From Capsicum annuum (Eukaryota > Streptophyta > Magnoliopsida > Solanales > Solanaceae): DNA of 64,000 bases. The notes under the pieces are model-generated. The model saw only the letters and a list, made by a program, of their open reading frames with translations, did not search any database and was not told where the DNA came from. This document shows positions 34,623 through 46,081 of the stretch, piece by piece (within the stretch, counting starts at the first letter, position 1; each line of letters starts with the position of its first letter). A program made the translations under genes and the position numbers. The stretch lies in NCBI RefSeq assembly GCF_002878395.1, contig NC_061121.1, positions 130,545,946-130,609,945 of the forward strand, given 5' to 3'.

Positions 34623-34957
34623 GATTCTGGTTTTTCAAAAGTTATTCTTTTTATTGTGTTTATTCTATCATTTATTATTTCGAAATCTTCTTCTATATCT
34701 ATGTGTTTGTAACTATAATCATTGTTATCAATTGTTTTTACAAATTTTTCAAAAGGACTTTCTATTTGTATTTTATTAATTTTATTTTTTCCCGTTATTT
34801 TATGTTTTGTTGTTAATACATTTTGATTTTTACATCTTGCTGTAAATATTTTATTTCCTGAGGTTAGTTCTATTTTTGATATTTTCTAGTATAGCAATAA
34901 TGACTTATCAATATTATTATCTATTGTTGCTACTGAATAATTTGCACTTATTATAAA

Positions 34958-35455
34958 TTAAAATTTTTGGTATATTAGATTTCCTCTTATAGCAGTTATT
35001 ATACTTTTTTCTATAGGTTTTATAATTCTATCATCTACTAAATATAATTCTATTGGTGTATCAATTCCTTCTCTAAAACATGATTTCATTAATATTTCCG
35101 TTCCTCCAAGGTGTATGTATTTCATTGGATCTTTACTTTTTATATCGTTTATTTCTTTATTAATTATTCTTTTTGTTACTAGTGGTATACTAGCTTTATC
35201 TTTTGCATATCTACAGTCTATTACATGTTCTTTTTGGCTTACTACATAGTTTTCTTCTTTTCGTCTACTAAATATGTTTTTTATTGTTGGAATTTTAAAT
35301 ATTTCTTCTACGCTTAAATCTAATTCTTTGCCTACTATCTCGTCAAATGTATTATTATCAAATATTATTTTCTGATCTATTCCTTCTTCATTTAAATGTT
35401 CTTTCTTTGTTGTTATTTTTATATCTTCTTCAGTCATTTGATTCATCTGATTCAC
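34958..35455 (-). pseudogene. viral movement protein (30K superfamily)
   Basis: A 165-codon frame. Residues 110-142 hold the conserved caulimovirid movement-protein core: YIHLGGTEILMKS, CFREGID and VDDRI, with the invariant Asp. Such proteins form tubules or gate plasmodesmata for cell-to-cell spread. The C-terminal part runs on in broken frames to 34622. It lies downstream of the coat region rather than before it, which is a cavemovirus/solendovirus trait. Confidence 0.8.
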
Positions 35456-35559
35456 TATCTATTTCATTATCTATTTCATTTTTTGAAATTTCATATATAC
35501 TATCTTCGCTTTCTAATTCATAATCTATATAATCTATTTGCATATATTATGCATTTTCT

Positions 35560-36480
35560 ATCTTTATTTCTGATATTTGTTTCTTTTTTGGGTCTCTAGG
35601 CATTTTACAATCACTAGCTAAATGTCCTAGTTTTCCACAATTATAACAAATACATTCTTTTATAGATTTTTTTCTTATATGGTCTTTTATATTTTAAATT
35701 TTTTATATAATATCTTTTTCTTGGTTTCTTATACTTATATTGTGACTTTATGTACTTCTTATATTTCTTTTGTCTTTTTCTTTTCTGATAATGTTTTTCT
35801 TCAAATCCAAATTGGGGTGCTATTTTATCCTTGCAACATGCTAAATTTCTTATTAATGTTTTTTTCATTTTGTTTTCTTCTCTGTATTTTTCACATATAT
35901 TCTTATACCATTGTTGTAGAAATTTTATTCTTGCTCATAGGGTATCTACTATTTTTGCTTCATCCCAACTCTTTATTATTTTTAAACTAAATGGTTTAGG
36001 TAATTTACTAAAATATAATCTTCTTGCTTCTTTACTTCCTTCTGTATTTTATGTTCCCTTATAGTAGTATTCTTTAAATGCACACGTATATTCATCTATA
36101 TAACACATATTATATATTGCTAGTTTTAACATTAAATTTCTATTTGTATCTTTTTCTTTGTTTTGTTCTTCTTCTTCTATTGCCATACTGCTAAATTCAT
36201 CTCTTATTATTATTTCATATTTTTTGAATATGTCTATTGGTGTTAGTTTAATTACTGTTGTTCCTTCTGTTTTTTTATCTGCCCTTAATATCTTTTTACT
36301 ATCTTCAGTTTTATTTAAAAACCATAATTTTGTTGTTCCTATTAGTGTTCTTTCTATATATTCTGGTGTACCTGTTGCATTTATACCATTGTCTAATAAT
36401 TATTTTGTTATATATCCTATTCATAATTATATCATTTTATTTACATCTATTACACAGTCTAAATCTAAGAAGTTATAATT
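35560..36480 (-). pseudogene. viral coat protein region with CCHC knuckle
   Basis: A very Lys/Arg/Tyr-rich segment (35641-35868) is followed, one frameshift later, by a CX2CX4HX4C zinc knuckle at about 35605-35655 with all four ligands. A basic stretch plus CCHC is the hallmark of caulimovirid coat proteins. A strongly acidic tail (Glu, Asp, Ser) lies at 35460-35560. The upstream half (35870-36480) reads in patches with several stops. Confidence 0.75.
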
Positions 36481-37392
36481 TTTATTAATTATTTATTTTG
36501 GTGTCTATTTGTTGTATTCATTCTTTAGATTATACCTTTTAAACCTATCTTTATAATAATATGTAGGTTTTCTTATTTTTGATGTACTAAGTATTATATT
36601 TTCATCATCTTTTGCATCAAGAGTATTTACTTCTCTATTTGTTTCTTCTATATTTTTATTAATTGCTTCTTGTTTTTTGCTTAATTTCTAGGTCTTCTAT
36701 TTTTTTTTTTAAATTTCTATATATGTTTCACTATTTTCTGAATCATAATTGTTTGTTTCTTTATTTCTAATTTTTCTTTGAATTGGTTTATTTCATCTAA
36801 TAACTTTGTTATTTATCTTTTTCCATTTCTTTTTGTATTTTTTCATATAAGTCTTTTAACATTTGTAATTTTTTTTCTAACTCAGCAATCCTATTATTTT
36901 TTATTTCTTCTATTTTTCATATTTCACCTGTAGTTTGTTGTTTTATTTTTTCTATTTTCTTTTTTCAGTCTATTTCTTCATTTTCTTTTGTTATTCTTAC
37001 ATAGCTGTTAATTTATCTTCTAATTTTAATTCTTCTTTTTCTAACATTAAATATAAATGTTCACCTATTTTCTTATATCTTTTTTTTTTCTAAATTAGAA
37101 AATACTATTTTTATTTTTAATCCTTCGTGATTATCATATGTTTTTTCATCTATTATGAATTCTTCTTTATTCATTTTATCTATTTAATGGTATATAAATC
37201 ATGTTGATATATGTATTCTAGGTTATCTATTAGGGATTCTAAATATGATATTTCTTCTTTATGTGCCTTTATTGATTTTTGACATACTCCAACAATTATG
37301 TTATATTGTAGTTTTTCTTTTCTTATTTTTAATTCTCTTCATTTCTTAGATAATATTTATTTAATTCTTTATATTTTTGGGATTCGTCTATA
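36480..37392 (-). pseudogene. viral coiled-coil region before the coat domain
   Basis: The minus strand is extremely A-rich, and its broken frames are dominated by Lys, Glu, Asn, Ile and Leu with heptad-like spacing. No single frame exceeds 60 codons. This fits the N-terminal part of the coat polyprotein, or a separate coiled-coil virion-associated protein as in other genera. I see no motif to decide. Confidence 0.4.
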
Positions 37393-37662
37393 TTATTCAT
37401 TTGTACAGTATTTGTAATATTTTGGTGGATCTCTAAATCTAATTTTATCATAATTAGGTGATATATACCTCATTCTTCTAGATTTTAAATGGATTATTAA
37501 TTTTGCCTCAATACTGGATATCAAAGTAATTAGGTAATCTAATCTATGGAGGTCTTCTTTTGTTTTATTTAGTTTCTTATACTCTGAATAATTACTATTT
37601 AGAATTCTTTTAACTTCTCTAAAAGTCTGTATATTTTTAAATGGTCTTCTCATAATTAACAA
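37393..37662 (-). pseudogene. viral ORF at the 5' end of the insert
   Basis: An 89-codon frame, basic, with a heptad-like YSEYKKLNKTKEDLHRLDYLITL segment and an RRMRYISPNYDKIRFRDPPKYYKYC tail. It is the first frame of the insert; upstream of its ATG at 37662 the sequence no longer looks viral. Unrecognised; it could be the C-terminal part of the first ORF whose start appears at 29882. Confidence 0.45.
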
Positions 37663-37665
37663 ATA

Positions 37666-38284
37666 ACAACATAGTTAACAAGATAACACAGCTTATAATT
37701 AACATATCTCATAACTAATAGTATACATTAAACTAATACATGCATTATCTTTTCATTACACTCTACCAAACGACCCCTAAATGTGCATTAGTTTAGTGAT
37801 CACGCATGTCATGCCTTTATACTATTACAAGGTATATTGAGTCCTATCGATAGGGTGTATACATTGGACCTCACATTCGTTCATGCAGTTTATGTCGGTT
37901 AGTAGACTCTCTAACAAACAGACTCTTTATATTTGTACACGTCCCTTAGTTTCAATTTAAATATACTGTATTTTGACTATCTAGATATATTATTGCATAT
38001 CCACATGTATGTATATCATTATGAGGTCATTGTAGTACAGTTTAAACATAACTCCTAAAGTTTTTTGACCCGTGTTTCTTTAATATATCAAGTTAGTTTT
38101 AACATTAAAACACAAATCATATAATCAAACAACACTTGTTATGATAAATGTTGGAGAATAAGTTGAGAATGTGTCAGTTCTAAGTCCCAATGGGATTTGA
38201 TATCTAATTTTCATTTACCATTACATTACTTGCCCCCTAAAATATTCCTTATATGTCGGAGACAACAAATTTTTTGGAGTCATT
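37666..38284. other. non-coding stretch with a possible MITE end
   Basis: The text around 37730-37787 (AACTAATACATGCATTA...TTCATTACACTCTACCAAACGACCCCT) resembles the terminal part of a common Solanaceae MITE that ends in CCAAACGACCCC. I could not find its other terminus. The rest shows nothing I can name. Confidence 0.35.
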
Positions 38285-38292
38285 GTTGGAGA

Positions 38293-38484
38293 CAGAGGTG
38301 GAATTTTAAACTTGTGGGTTTCCAAGGACTCCTTTCCTGCCATTAAGCTATCCCTTGGTTTAGTTATGGGTTCCCACCTATTAATATTTATAACTTTTGA
38401 CGATTTTTCTATGTAATTTTAAGCCTTACGATAGCGAGTGTGGGTTCCGAGGAACCCGCGCCTTCTACTCTACATCCACCACTG
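38293..38484. mobile_element. 192-bp hAT-type MITE
   Basis: Terminal inverted repeats CAGAGGTGGA at the left and TCCACCACTG at the right, extended by matching TGGGTTTCC and GAACCCGCG blocks. It is flanked by 8-bp duplications GTTGGAGA (38285-38292) and GTCGGAGA (38485-38492), one mismatch. This matches the CAGAGGCGGA...TCCGCCCCTG MITE frequent in Solanaceae. No coding capacity. Confidence 0.88.
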
Positions 38485-38611
38485 GTCGGAGACTTAATGA
38501 ATTGATAATTTCATTGTTCGTTCTATTTAATTTAGATAAGAAAATGTTATCAATTAGGTCTTACTAGTGAATGAAACTTAAAGATTTATCATAGATCAAT
38601 AATAGGCAACA

Positions 38612-38839
38612 ATGGTAGCAATACTAGCAGCGCACATACTGGTGCACAATGTGACAGCCCCACTAGTTAATAAGGTTACTTCCAACATAATTAGACTTTC
38701 AAGTATTAGAAGATGGGTAATGAAATAGGATATGATGGAATTATTCTGCTCATGTAGGCAATTTATAGGTTTACCATTCGAGGACATGCAATTGCATATC
38801 CAAAATAATATTGGAGATTGCAAACACCTATATTAAGAA
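38612..38839 (+). pseudogene. unrecognised 76-codon frame with one stop
   Basis: From ATG at 38612 the plus strand reads 37 codons (MVAILAAHILVHNVTAPLVN...), meets a TAG, and continues in the same frame for 37 more to a stop near 38837. Composition looks protein-like (hydrophobic start, then RRWVMK). The minus strand is open over the same stretch (38596-38823), so one of the two is chance. I do not recognise either. The flanking DNA to 39161 has no repeats I can identify. Confidence 0.2.
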
Positions 38840-39161
38840 AGGATTATAATCAATAGTGTGACGTTCGCTTTGTTCACATTCTTATTACTGGGGGAAACAA
38901 AAAGATGGCTTAAAGCTGAGCCATAAAATTTTATCACTTCACGGGATACTTTTTCCTTTAAATCCATAAAAAGGTTTTTTTATTTGGGAAGCTATCTAAA
39001 TTATGAAGTGAGATATTGCCATTCAAGCAAAAAAAGGAGAAGCCGTACCCCAAGCTTGGGAATATCTCAACATATTGTAGATAAGTTACATATTGTAGAT
39101 AAGTTGTCCTCATCATTGTCAAGACAAAGAATTGTTAACACATGCATTAATTGAAAGTTTA

Positions 39162-39393
39162 TGTCACGACCCAATTTGTCAAGTCATGATGGCAACTAGT
39201 TTAACCTACAAAAAGGTAACCCAGATCATAGCCCAGAACGACAAGTAATGGGCTATTGGTAAAAGGTATGAAGAATACTAAAAAGTGCGTGTACAAATGA
39301 TTGTAGGTGATATAATATAAAAATGGTAATATATTTATATGTAAGATAGATAACGAGCAAAAGAGAATTGCACGACCTAGTAAGGTCAGTACA
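39162..39393 (-). repeat. LTR end fragment beside the next element
   Basis: TGTCACGACCCAATTTG at 39162 starts a 230-base block that repeats the same order of words as 39394-39620 (AACC, CATAGCC, GACAAGTAATGGG, GACCTAGTAAGGTC). It is the end of a related minus-strand LTR, cut at 39393 where the larger LTR begins. Probably the older element into which the next one was inserted. Confidence 0.6.
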
Positions 39394-42300
39394 TGTCACG
39401 AACCAATTTTACGGGTCATGATTGAACCTACTTTAACCCTCCAGTTGTTAATCCAAAGCATAGCCTTGATTGACAAGTAATGGGATAGTTGGTGGAAAAT
39501 AGAATAAATGTCAAAAATATTCAATAATTAGATTGGAAGAAATAAGACATAAGAACGATATAATAACTAGAGAGAAAGAAAGAGAAAGAATAAAGTATCC
39601 CAAGACCTAGTAAGGTCTGTACAAGGGCCTCTAGCAAAACAATAATAGTATAAGTAGTATTGAATATACAATAGTCTTGAATAGAGGCACCATACAAAAT
39701 AGAAAAGGGTTAGAAAGTCAGCTCTTGCTCTAAAAGCTCACCTTATCTCCAAACTCTTACTAGCACTAGTACAAACATCAACGGTCGCAGCTAGTACTTG
39801 GTTATGTATAAAAAAAAGATGCACGAGTGAAGGATGAATACAAACGAGTACTCAATAAGCATCATCAGTCAATTGAGCTAAATTATAATAAATATTCAAT
39901 AACATGTTAGAAGGTAAACTAAAGTCAATAAAAGAGTCAAACCTGAAAAAATGCTCCAAATATTGAAAATTGATAATCGAGTAAATAATATTGAAAAGAA
40001 AGTAACTAACTAAAGCCTAATAGGGCCCCCATAAGTCCAGGTGCGATATACAAAAGTAAAAAAATCCACTCAATCCCCTGTATGCACCATGAATTCAATA
40101 AAGAAAGAAGTATTGACAATGACAATACCAAAGAACAAAATTCATAAAATCATAACTCTGTTTTCTCCTAGCCATAACCATCAAACTCGAATCGATTCCA
40201 TAGCCCTCATAATTGTCGGACTCAAATTGATCTTTGTCTCATAATTACCGACTTGAACCGATGTTGAATCATAATTTTTAAACTCAAATTAGTCTTATTA
40301 TCATAATTGAAAGACTCAAACTGATCTTAATATCATAATTTCTGGACTCAAACTAGAGCTGTCAAATACGGGTCGGCCCAGCCCATCAGGGCTAGACCAC
40401 ACGGGTTTTGAGTTTGACGGGCCAGGTTGGGCTGGCTTATCAAAATAACGAGCCAAAAAATATCAAGCCCACACCATTATTCTATGGGCTGCGGGCCTCA
40501 CGGGCCAACCCATTTTTGAAAAAATAATATTTTATAATTTGATATTAGAATGTTAATAAACATAAATATTACCAAACAATATTATAGAGTTAATACTTGT
40601 TAATCAAGACTCCAACACCCCCAAAAATACTCCTAATAGCGAAATTAAATAACTTTTGACATGATATCCTTCGAACTAAATAAAAATACTAATAAACAAT
40701 CTAAATAGTTGCATGTATTTGAATTACGGGTCAGGCCACGGGCTAGCCCAACCCATATTGCTCAACCCCTACGAGCCACGAACTTATACGGGTTGGGCTA
40801 AAAATCCCTATTCTTAAATAGGCTACAAAAATGAAAGTCCAACTCCATCAAATTTTAGGCTAGGTCAGGCCGGCCCAATAGGCTTGACCCATATTGATAG
40901 CTCTAACTCAAACCAATCTTAATATAATTGTTATCGGACTCAAATCGATCTTAAGAAATTCAAGGTATAAGACCAAACAATGTCATATAATTTCTAATCT
41001 TCCTTAGTCTTAGGAATATTAATAGGATAATACAAGAAAGCCTCTTGAGGATATAAGAAGATAATTATAATATATACCTAGAGAGGGCTGGAAAGGCCCA
41101 CATTTAACCCCAACAATCCATTCTAATAAAATTTATATTCTAAACTAGGCTAACATTCCAATGTCTTGCTATAAGGGAATAAATAACTCTCATTATGTCA
41201 GAAGGTAGTAATTCAACCCAAAGGATGAGTAGTTAGGTCAGATTCTCCCAAACAAGGCTCCTTAACAGTCTAGATAATGAAAATTTGCTATCTATACATG
41301 CAAGCTGAAAAATTTCAATCCAAAACTAGCACAATATCATACCAGTACTATAATAAAGCGCATCCGTGAGTAGAGTAAACCTAGTCTACCTGGACATTGG
41401 AGGATGCCTGATAAATTCTACTAAATTAGTAAGTTTTTCTTCACAAAAAATATCACACGGTGCCACAGTATCAAAATAGTGATCGACATATTAATACGAG
41501 TATAATGAGACCCATATTTTATTTTAATTTCTCGAGTTAAAATTAATTAAAAATCCCATATGGGACCTGCTTACATTATCATAATTTTTGAACGGTCAAC
41601 ACGCCTTTAGGCTCAGTAACATTCACCCTCAATAACAAATAAATTTTGAGATAAAATGACACCAAAATCAATCTATCAAGAAACTAGGAATTTAAGATAA
41701 ATTGAAGAACTATATTAAGAATTTGATGGTTACTTACAAGGATTACAATGATAAAATGACTTTCCTAAGGTCACCAATACCCCACGATCATCCAATAAAC
41801 AATATCCTGATTTTTCTATGCTCTCTAGGGTTTAATGTATTTAAGAGTTAAAGGAAATGAGAGAAAATAGGCAAAAAGGGAAATAAATGTTCCTGTGGTT
41901 ACCGCTTAAGTAGACATTTGACTACTTAAGTGATCGCTTCTAAAATGACACATGGTCACTTAAGAGACCCGTGCCCCAAGCTTACCTCTGCAAAATCAGA
42001 CAATAAATTTCTTAAGCGATATCTGCTAAAGCGGTCAGGTCTTTGCTAAAGCCACTAGGCGGGGACCTTCTTGGCTACGAATGTGGTTCCCTTGGCCTTT
42101 TAAGCAATTACCTCATAAGAAGCTAGACCAGTTTAATCCATACACCAGTTGAAACTTGATTTTTACTAAGTTTCCATTAACACCTTGAAATTCATTCAGA
42201 ATATTGTGAAAGCAAAGAAACTAAGCTACCTCATAAAATTTGATATTCCAAACTCAATGACATCATTGAATCCTCTATTTGGATTTATTTTGAGGAAATA

Positions 42301-42680
42301 TAGGACCCACACCTAAGGTTCACCTTCATCAAAATACACCAATTATCCCAAAATGAGTCTGGAAGACTTGAGACTTAAACCTAAGTCCCCATTCTAAAAT
42401 TGATGTTTCAGACCTGATGAAAATGTAAAAATTTAAATACGTGGTCATTTACCTCATATTTATTCCTGATAGCCAATCCTTAACAACGAGAACTTCAAAA
42501 TAAGGAATTGCCTCTAAAATCCAAATGAACTGCCTCATAACTAAACTGTTACCTCCAATAAGTCATACATTATTGACGAAAATATATACTCTAAATGATG
42601 AAAAGGTGTAGAAATGTAGATAATTACATAGAAGGTCATTATAATATTCATAACTTAAAGAACTTTGTCTACAAAAGTAA
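39394..42680 (-). repeat. 3' LTR of the minus-strand element
   Basis: It ends (plus-strand text TGTCACGAACCAATTTTACGG) at 39394 and pairs with 50614-52207 (shared GACAAGTAATGGG/AAAAGTAATGGG, GTTGGTGGAAAATAG, CATAAGAA.GATA, GACTTTCCTAAG.TCACCAA.ACCCCACGATCA). U3 at 41895-42060 has repeated CTTAAG/GCTTAAGYGAT words. The upper limit lies near 42680, below the end of pol. It contains the 552-bp insertion at 40354. Confidence 0.7.
40354..40905. mobile_element. 552-bp non-autonomous hAT-type element
   Basis: Ends TAGAGCTGTCAA and TTGATAGCTCTA, inverted with one mismatch, flanked by a perfect 8-bp duplication ACTCAAAC (40346-40353 and 40906-40913). Subterminal regions are rich in GGGCTGGCC/GGCCAGCCC-type palindromes; the centre is AT-rich. 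No transposase. An 8-bp duplication is the hAT hallmark. The perfect duplication makes it one of the younger insertions here. Confidence 0.92.
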
Positions 42681-42689
42681 GGGGTTAGG

Positions 42690-43301
42690 ATATACCTAAA
42701 GGCTAGAACAGGTGCAGACATTATGCCCTGATCTCTATCTCGACCTCTTAAGTAGCCTTCTCTATAATGAGGTGTATCCAATGAACCTTAACCATATGAA
42801 TCTCTCTAGAGCGCAACTGTTTGACATCCGTAGCTAATATGAGAACTAGCTTATCCATGATGGTAAATCAATCATCTAACTAATTCGAGTCCAATAAAAG
42901 GACATGTAACTCATTAGGGAAATAACACCGTGGTATAGAAAACAAAAAAAGTTGGATGAGAAATGGCAAAGTCTAGGGACAGGGCCAACACATAAGACAC
43001 CTTTAAAACTGTGAAAAGTATCTTAAAAATCCCAATATATCTGGGGTGGAGCTTTCCCTTTCTCCCGAACAATATTACACATTTTATGGGCGATACTTGA
43101 TGGAACGTTCGATCTCCAGCTCCAAATCTTATGTCACAAAGTCTATGATCTGTATAGTCCTTCTATTTATTTTGATCTTTCCTTAGCCTATCCTGAATTA
43201 GCTAAACTCTATCCAACAACTCTTAAAGTAAGTAGGTACCATGACGCTAAACCTTAGAAGTTTCAAACCACACTATTAGAGACCTAAAACGCCTACCACA
43301 T
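42690..43301 (-). pseudogene. integrase C-terminal part, downstream of the solo LTR
   Basis: On the minus strand this begins at the target site with the GGTAGGCGTTTTAGG that encodes G-R-R-F-R, the continuation of the broken Y-G-R-R motif. Broken frames follow with H..MCNIV(M)REKGKAPPQIYWDF (family GKKGKLSPRYIGPF), ending in QLRSREIHMVKVHW...EKAT.EVEIEIRA..LHLF near 42690, a chromodomain-like end. Many stops. Confidence 0.75.
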
Positions 43302-46081
43302 TGGTATGACCCAAAAGCCAAGCGTCATGTTGGCACTTGTCATAGCAAGCCTTGTCAATTAAGCCTATCAAACAAACTAATAAAAAAAGGGAAATAATAA
43401 CAATGACCCAAAGTAAGGCTTATATAATGAAGTCAAAACCACAAAATATATTAAAATACAAAGAACATAACCAAAAGATATTATACCATAATCCCAAAAA
43501 CTGGTGTCATCATATAAAAATATCACTAGTAGAACTCGAGATCAAAATATATAAGATATTCAAAATAGGAAAAACTCTGTCTCTAAATACAAAATAAGGA
43601 CATCGACTAAATAAAGAATGTAGACTTTAGAAGCAAGAATCCAACTTCTGCCTAAACAAGATCCAAAGTATCACCCAAAGTCAACCACTATGAGGAGAAC
43701 TCGAACCAGGATCCATACCAAATGGGCATAATAGGCATAAGTATGGTCCAATAATACTCGTTAGGTATCATTATCCAACTGAGAAAAGTAGTTTATAAAT
43801 CATAAAAACTATACACTAAGGGCATGCCACCTGTAACTAGAAAATATCCCAAACACTATCCCATACTGTCTCCACTAACAGTTCTATAATATACACATAT
43901 ACCATAACAATACACAAGTGAAGTAAAAGTATATATGTATCACACATATGAATATGAAGTAAAAATAAACATAGATAGTTATCACATCAAGGAAAAATAT
44001 ATCACATCAATGTACAAACTAAATATAAATGCAATAGAGATGATGATGATAATGCTAATGGTGATAATGATGATAATGACGCCCAAAGTTGTTGCACAAC
44101 CTCCATATACAACTATGGATCTAAAACTTGTTGGCATAGGACCCATCAGGGGTTTGTTAACCCGTATAAAACCAAAATCCAATACCAATATCCATAACTC
44201 CTCTTCAACATATTCATTTGTAGAGGGTTTTAAAGATATCACAATTTCAATTAGAAAAAGCCAGTATTTCCAGTATTTTCATAGAGGTACCAATTTTTCA
44301 TGAATGTATATGATATGAGGATGTAATGTTCACAACTAACCAGAATGAGAATTTCCATATCCAACCCATATACCAACAAAGTGAGCTAATAATCCACTCA
44401 ATATTTTAAATCATCAATGAATTCAAACACATACCATATGCTAAGAGAGTAGAATAAAATTAAATAACACCATTGATAAAACTTTAGGCTTTTTCATTAA
44501 TAGGATACAATTAATTTCATTTATACAAGGTCAACAACATCTTATAATGCACCACAAAGTCACACATAACAAATAATATTACCAAAACAACAAAATACAT
44601 CAGTATATAGACCCCCACACGAGCATGATACAACAATTATAACCATTTTAAGGATTAGTTCCCACACTCTTAACATGTTTTTGTACCAACATTAACTATT
44701 CAACCCAGTCTAAAGAAAATTAGTCCATAACCAACATCCAATGCCTAAAACAAGTCCAAACACCTTCAATCTAAAGCCTTACATCTCACGAACAGACTTA
44801 GAATCAATTAAATCATAAAAATATAAATCTACGCATCAAAAGAAAGCCAACGATACCCATTTTATCTATTTTTGTGTCGGGGTCAAAATGAAACCCCGAA
44901 ATGGGTTTCTTAAAAAAAGGGTAAAATCATAATTTTATTTTTGAAACATATTGCCGATATTTATAGGAGTCTATAACTGAAAACTCAAGAAAAAAATAAG
45001 TTAAAACTAATGTCCCAAATGAAGAAAAATCATTCTTAAACCTTACAGACAATTGAAACTTATTTTAAAATCAAGAATAAAAGTTGTTTTGAAGATAAAA
45101 TAAAAAAAAGTGATAACTGTAATATCAGAAACTCACCCATTTGAAAACGAGTTGAAATTGGTGTTTAAATTGAAGAATTACAATTTTTAGGCCTTACGGG
45201 CGAAAATCCCCATATCTACCTTTCTAATTCACATTTAAACAATAATTACATGATGAAATTTGGAGAAAATAATTGAAATAGATATTTTGGGGCTTACCAA
45301 AGCTTAAAAGTTGAAGAAATTGCATAAAATCATGAAAACCTATGCTCCAACACTAAAAAATGATGAAAAATGGCAAAACATGGGTATCTACAAGACCCAG
45401 GCATTACATATGCGATGACCGGGTCGCATATGTGGTACCTGACCTGAGGGCAGGTATCGCATATATGAAGCATAAATTGTAAACATGAGTCCCACAATCG
45501 AGGCCAAGATGTTGCATATGCAACACTTGTATCTTGTCAGTTGAGATGCATAAGCGACTGACCCATTGCATTTATTGGTGCACAACACCAGTTGGAGACT
45601 TGGAATATGCAGACCCCTCATGATTCATCTTCAATTCTATGAATGTAAATGAGCTATGCTACCCTATCCAAATCGACGCTCTGAAATTAATGATGATATT
45701 AAATTTTTTTAAAAAATAATATTTTTCACAAAGTTAACCCTCGAAACCCAATTTTACTACTTTTCAAATTGAGGGTCGAAATTAGATATAAAATCCATGA
45801 ACCCAAACCAACTATTTACCAACCTAAAATAGACATTTCGGAAGTACTGGTGCAGTCTATTTTGCCTTCTGATGCACAGATTAATAAATTTTTAATGAAG
45901 TCAACTATAAGGCTTTTTAAGACACCAAACACCATAATTTCACATAAATCACACCAAATGCATTAGGTACCATGCCAAGAATAACCATACCCCAAAAATA
46001 CCATAATGCAACCACAAAAAGGGTTAGAATAGTCAAATAAAAAAAAATTTCACATAAATCATAAAAAATTAGGTCGTTACA
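43302..46081 (-). repeat. solo LTR (2.78 kb) inside the integrase
   Basis: On the minus strand it starts TGTAACGACC and ends GGGTCATACCA, i.e. TG...CA, with flanking 5-bp duplications CACAT (43297-43301) and CATAT (46082-46086). Removing it restores the integrase motif across the joint. U3 near 45400-45590 carries GCATATGCGA/TCGCATATG words. The frames at 43352-43597, 43935-44303 and 45388-45621 inside it encode nothing recognisable. Confidence 0.9.

Larger units (their letters stand above)
29430..37665 (-). mobile_element. endogenous pararetrovirus (Caulimoviridae), defective
   Basis: On the minus strand, from 37.66 down to 29.43 kb, lie an ORF1-like frame, a coiled-coil region, a coat region with CCHC knuckle, a movement protein, protease, RT, RNase H, a last ORF, a TATA box with poly(A) signal, and the start of another first ORF. 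No integrase or LTR is present. Coat before movement protein before polymerase is the order of cavemoviruses and solendoviruses, and solendovirus-like copies are known in Solanaceae genomes. The genus assignment is inference. Stops, frameshifts and an N gap make it non-functional as it stands. Its exact ends are uncertain by tens of bases. Confidence 0.85.

Noticed and set aside
39071..39107. CATATTGTAGATAAGTT direct repeat, two copies
   Set aside because: Real, but a single 18-base duplication without context; likely slippage.
43935..44303. 122-codon frame with an Asp/Met-rich start
   Set aside because: Inside the solo LTR. It reflects an ATGATGATAATG repeat, and the minus strand is open as well (43982-44242).
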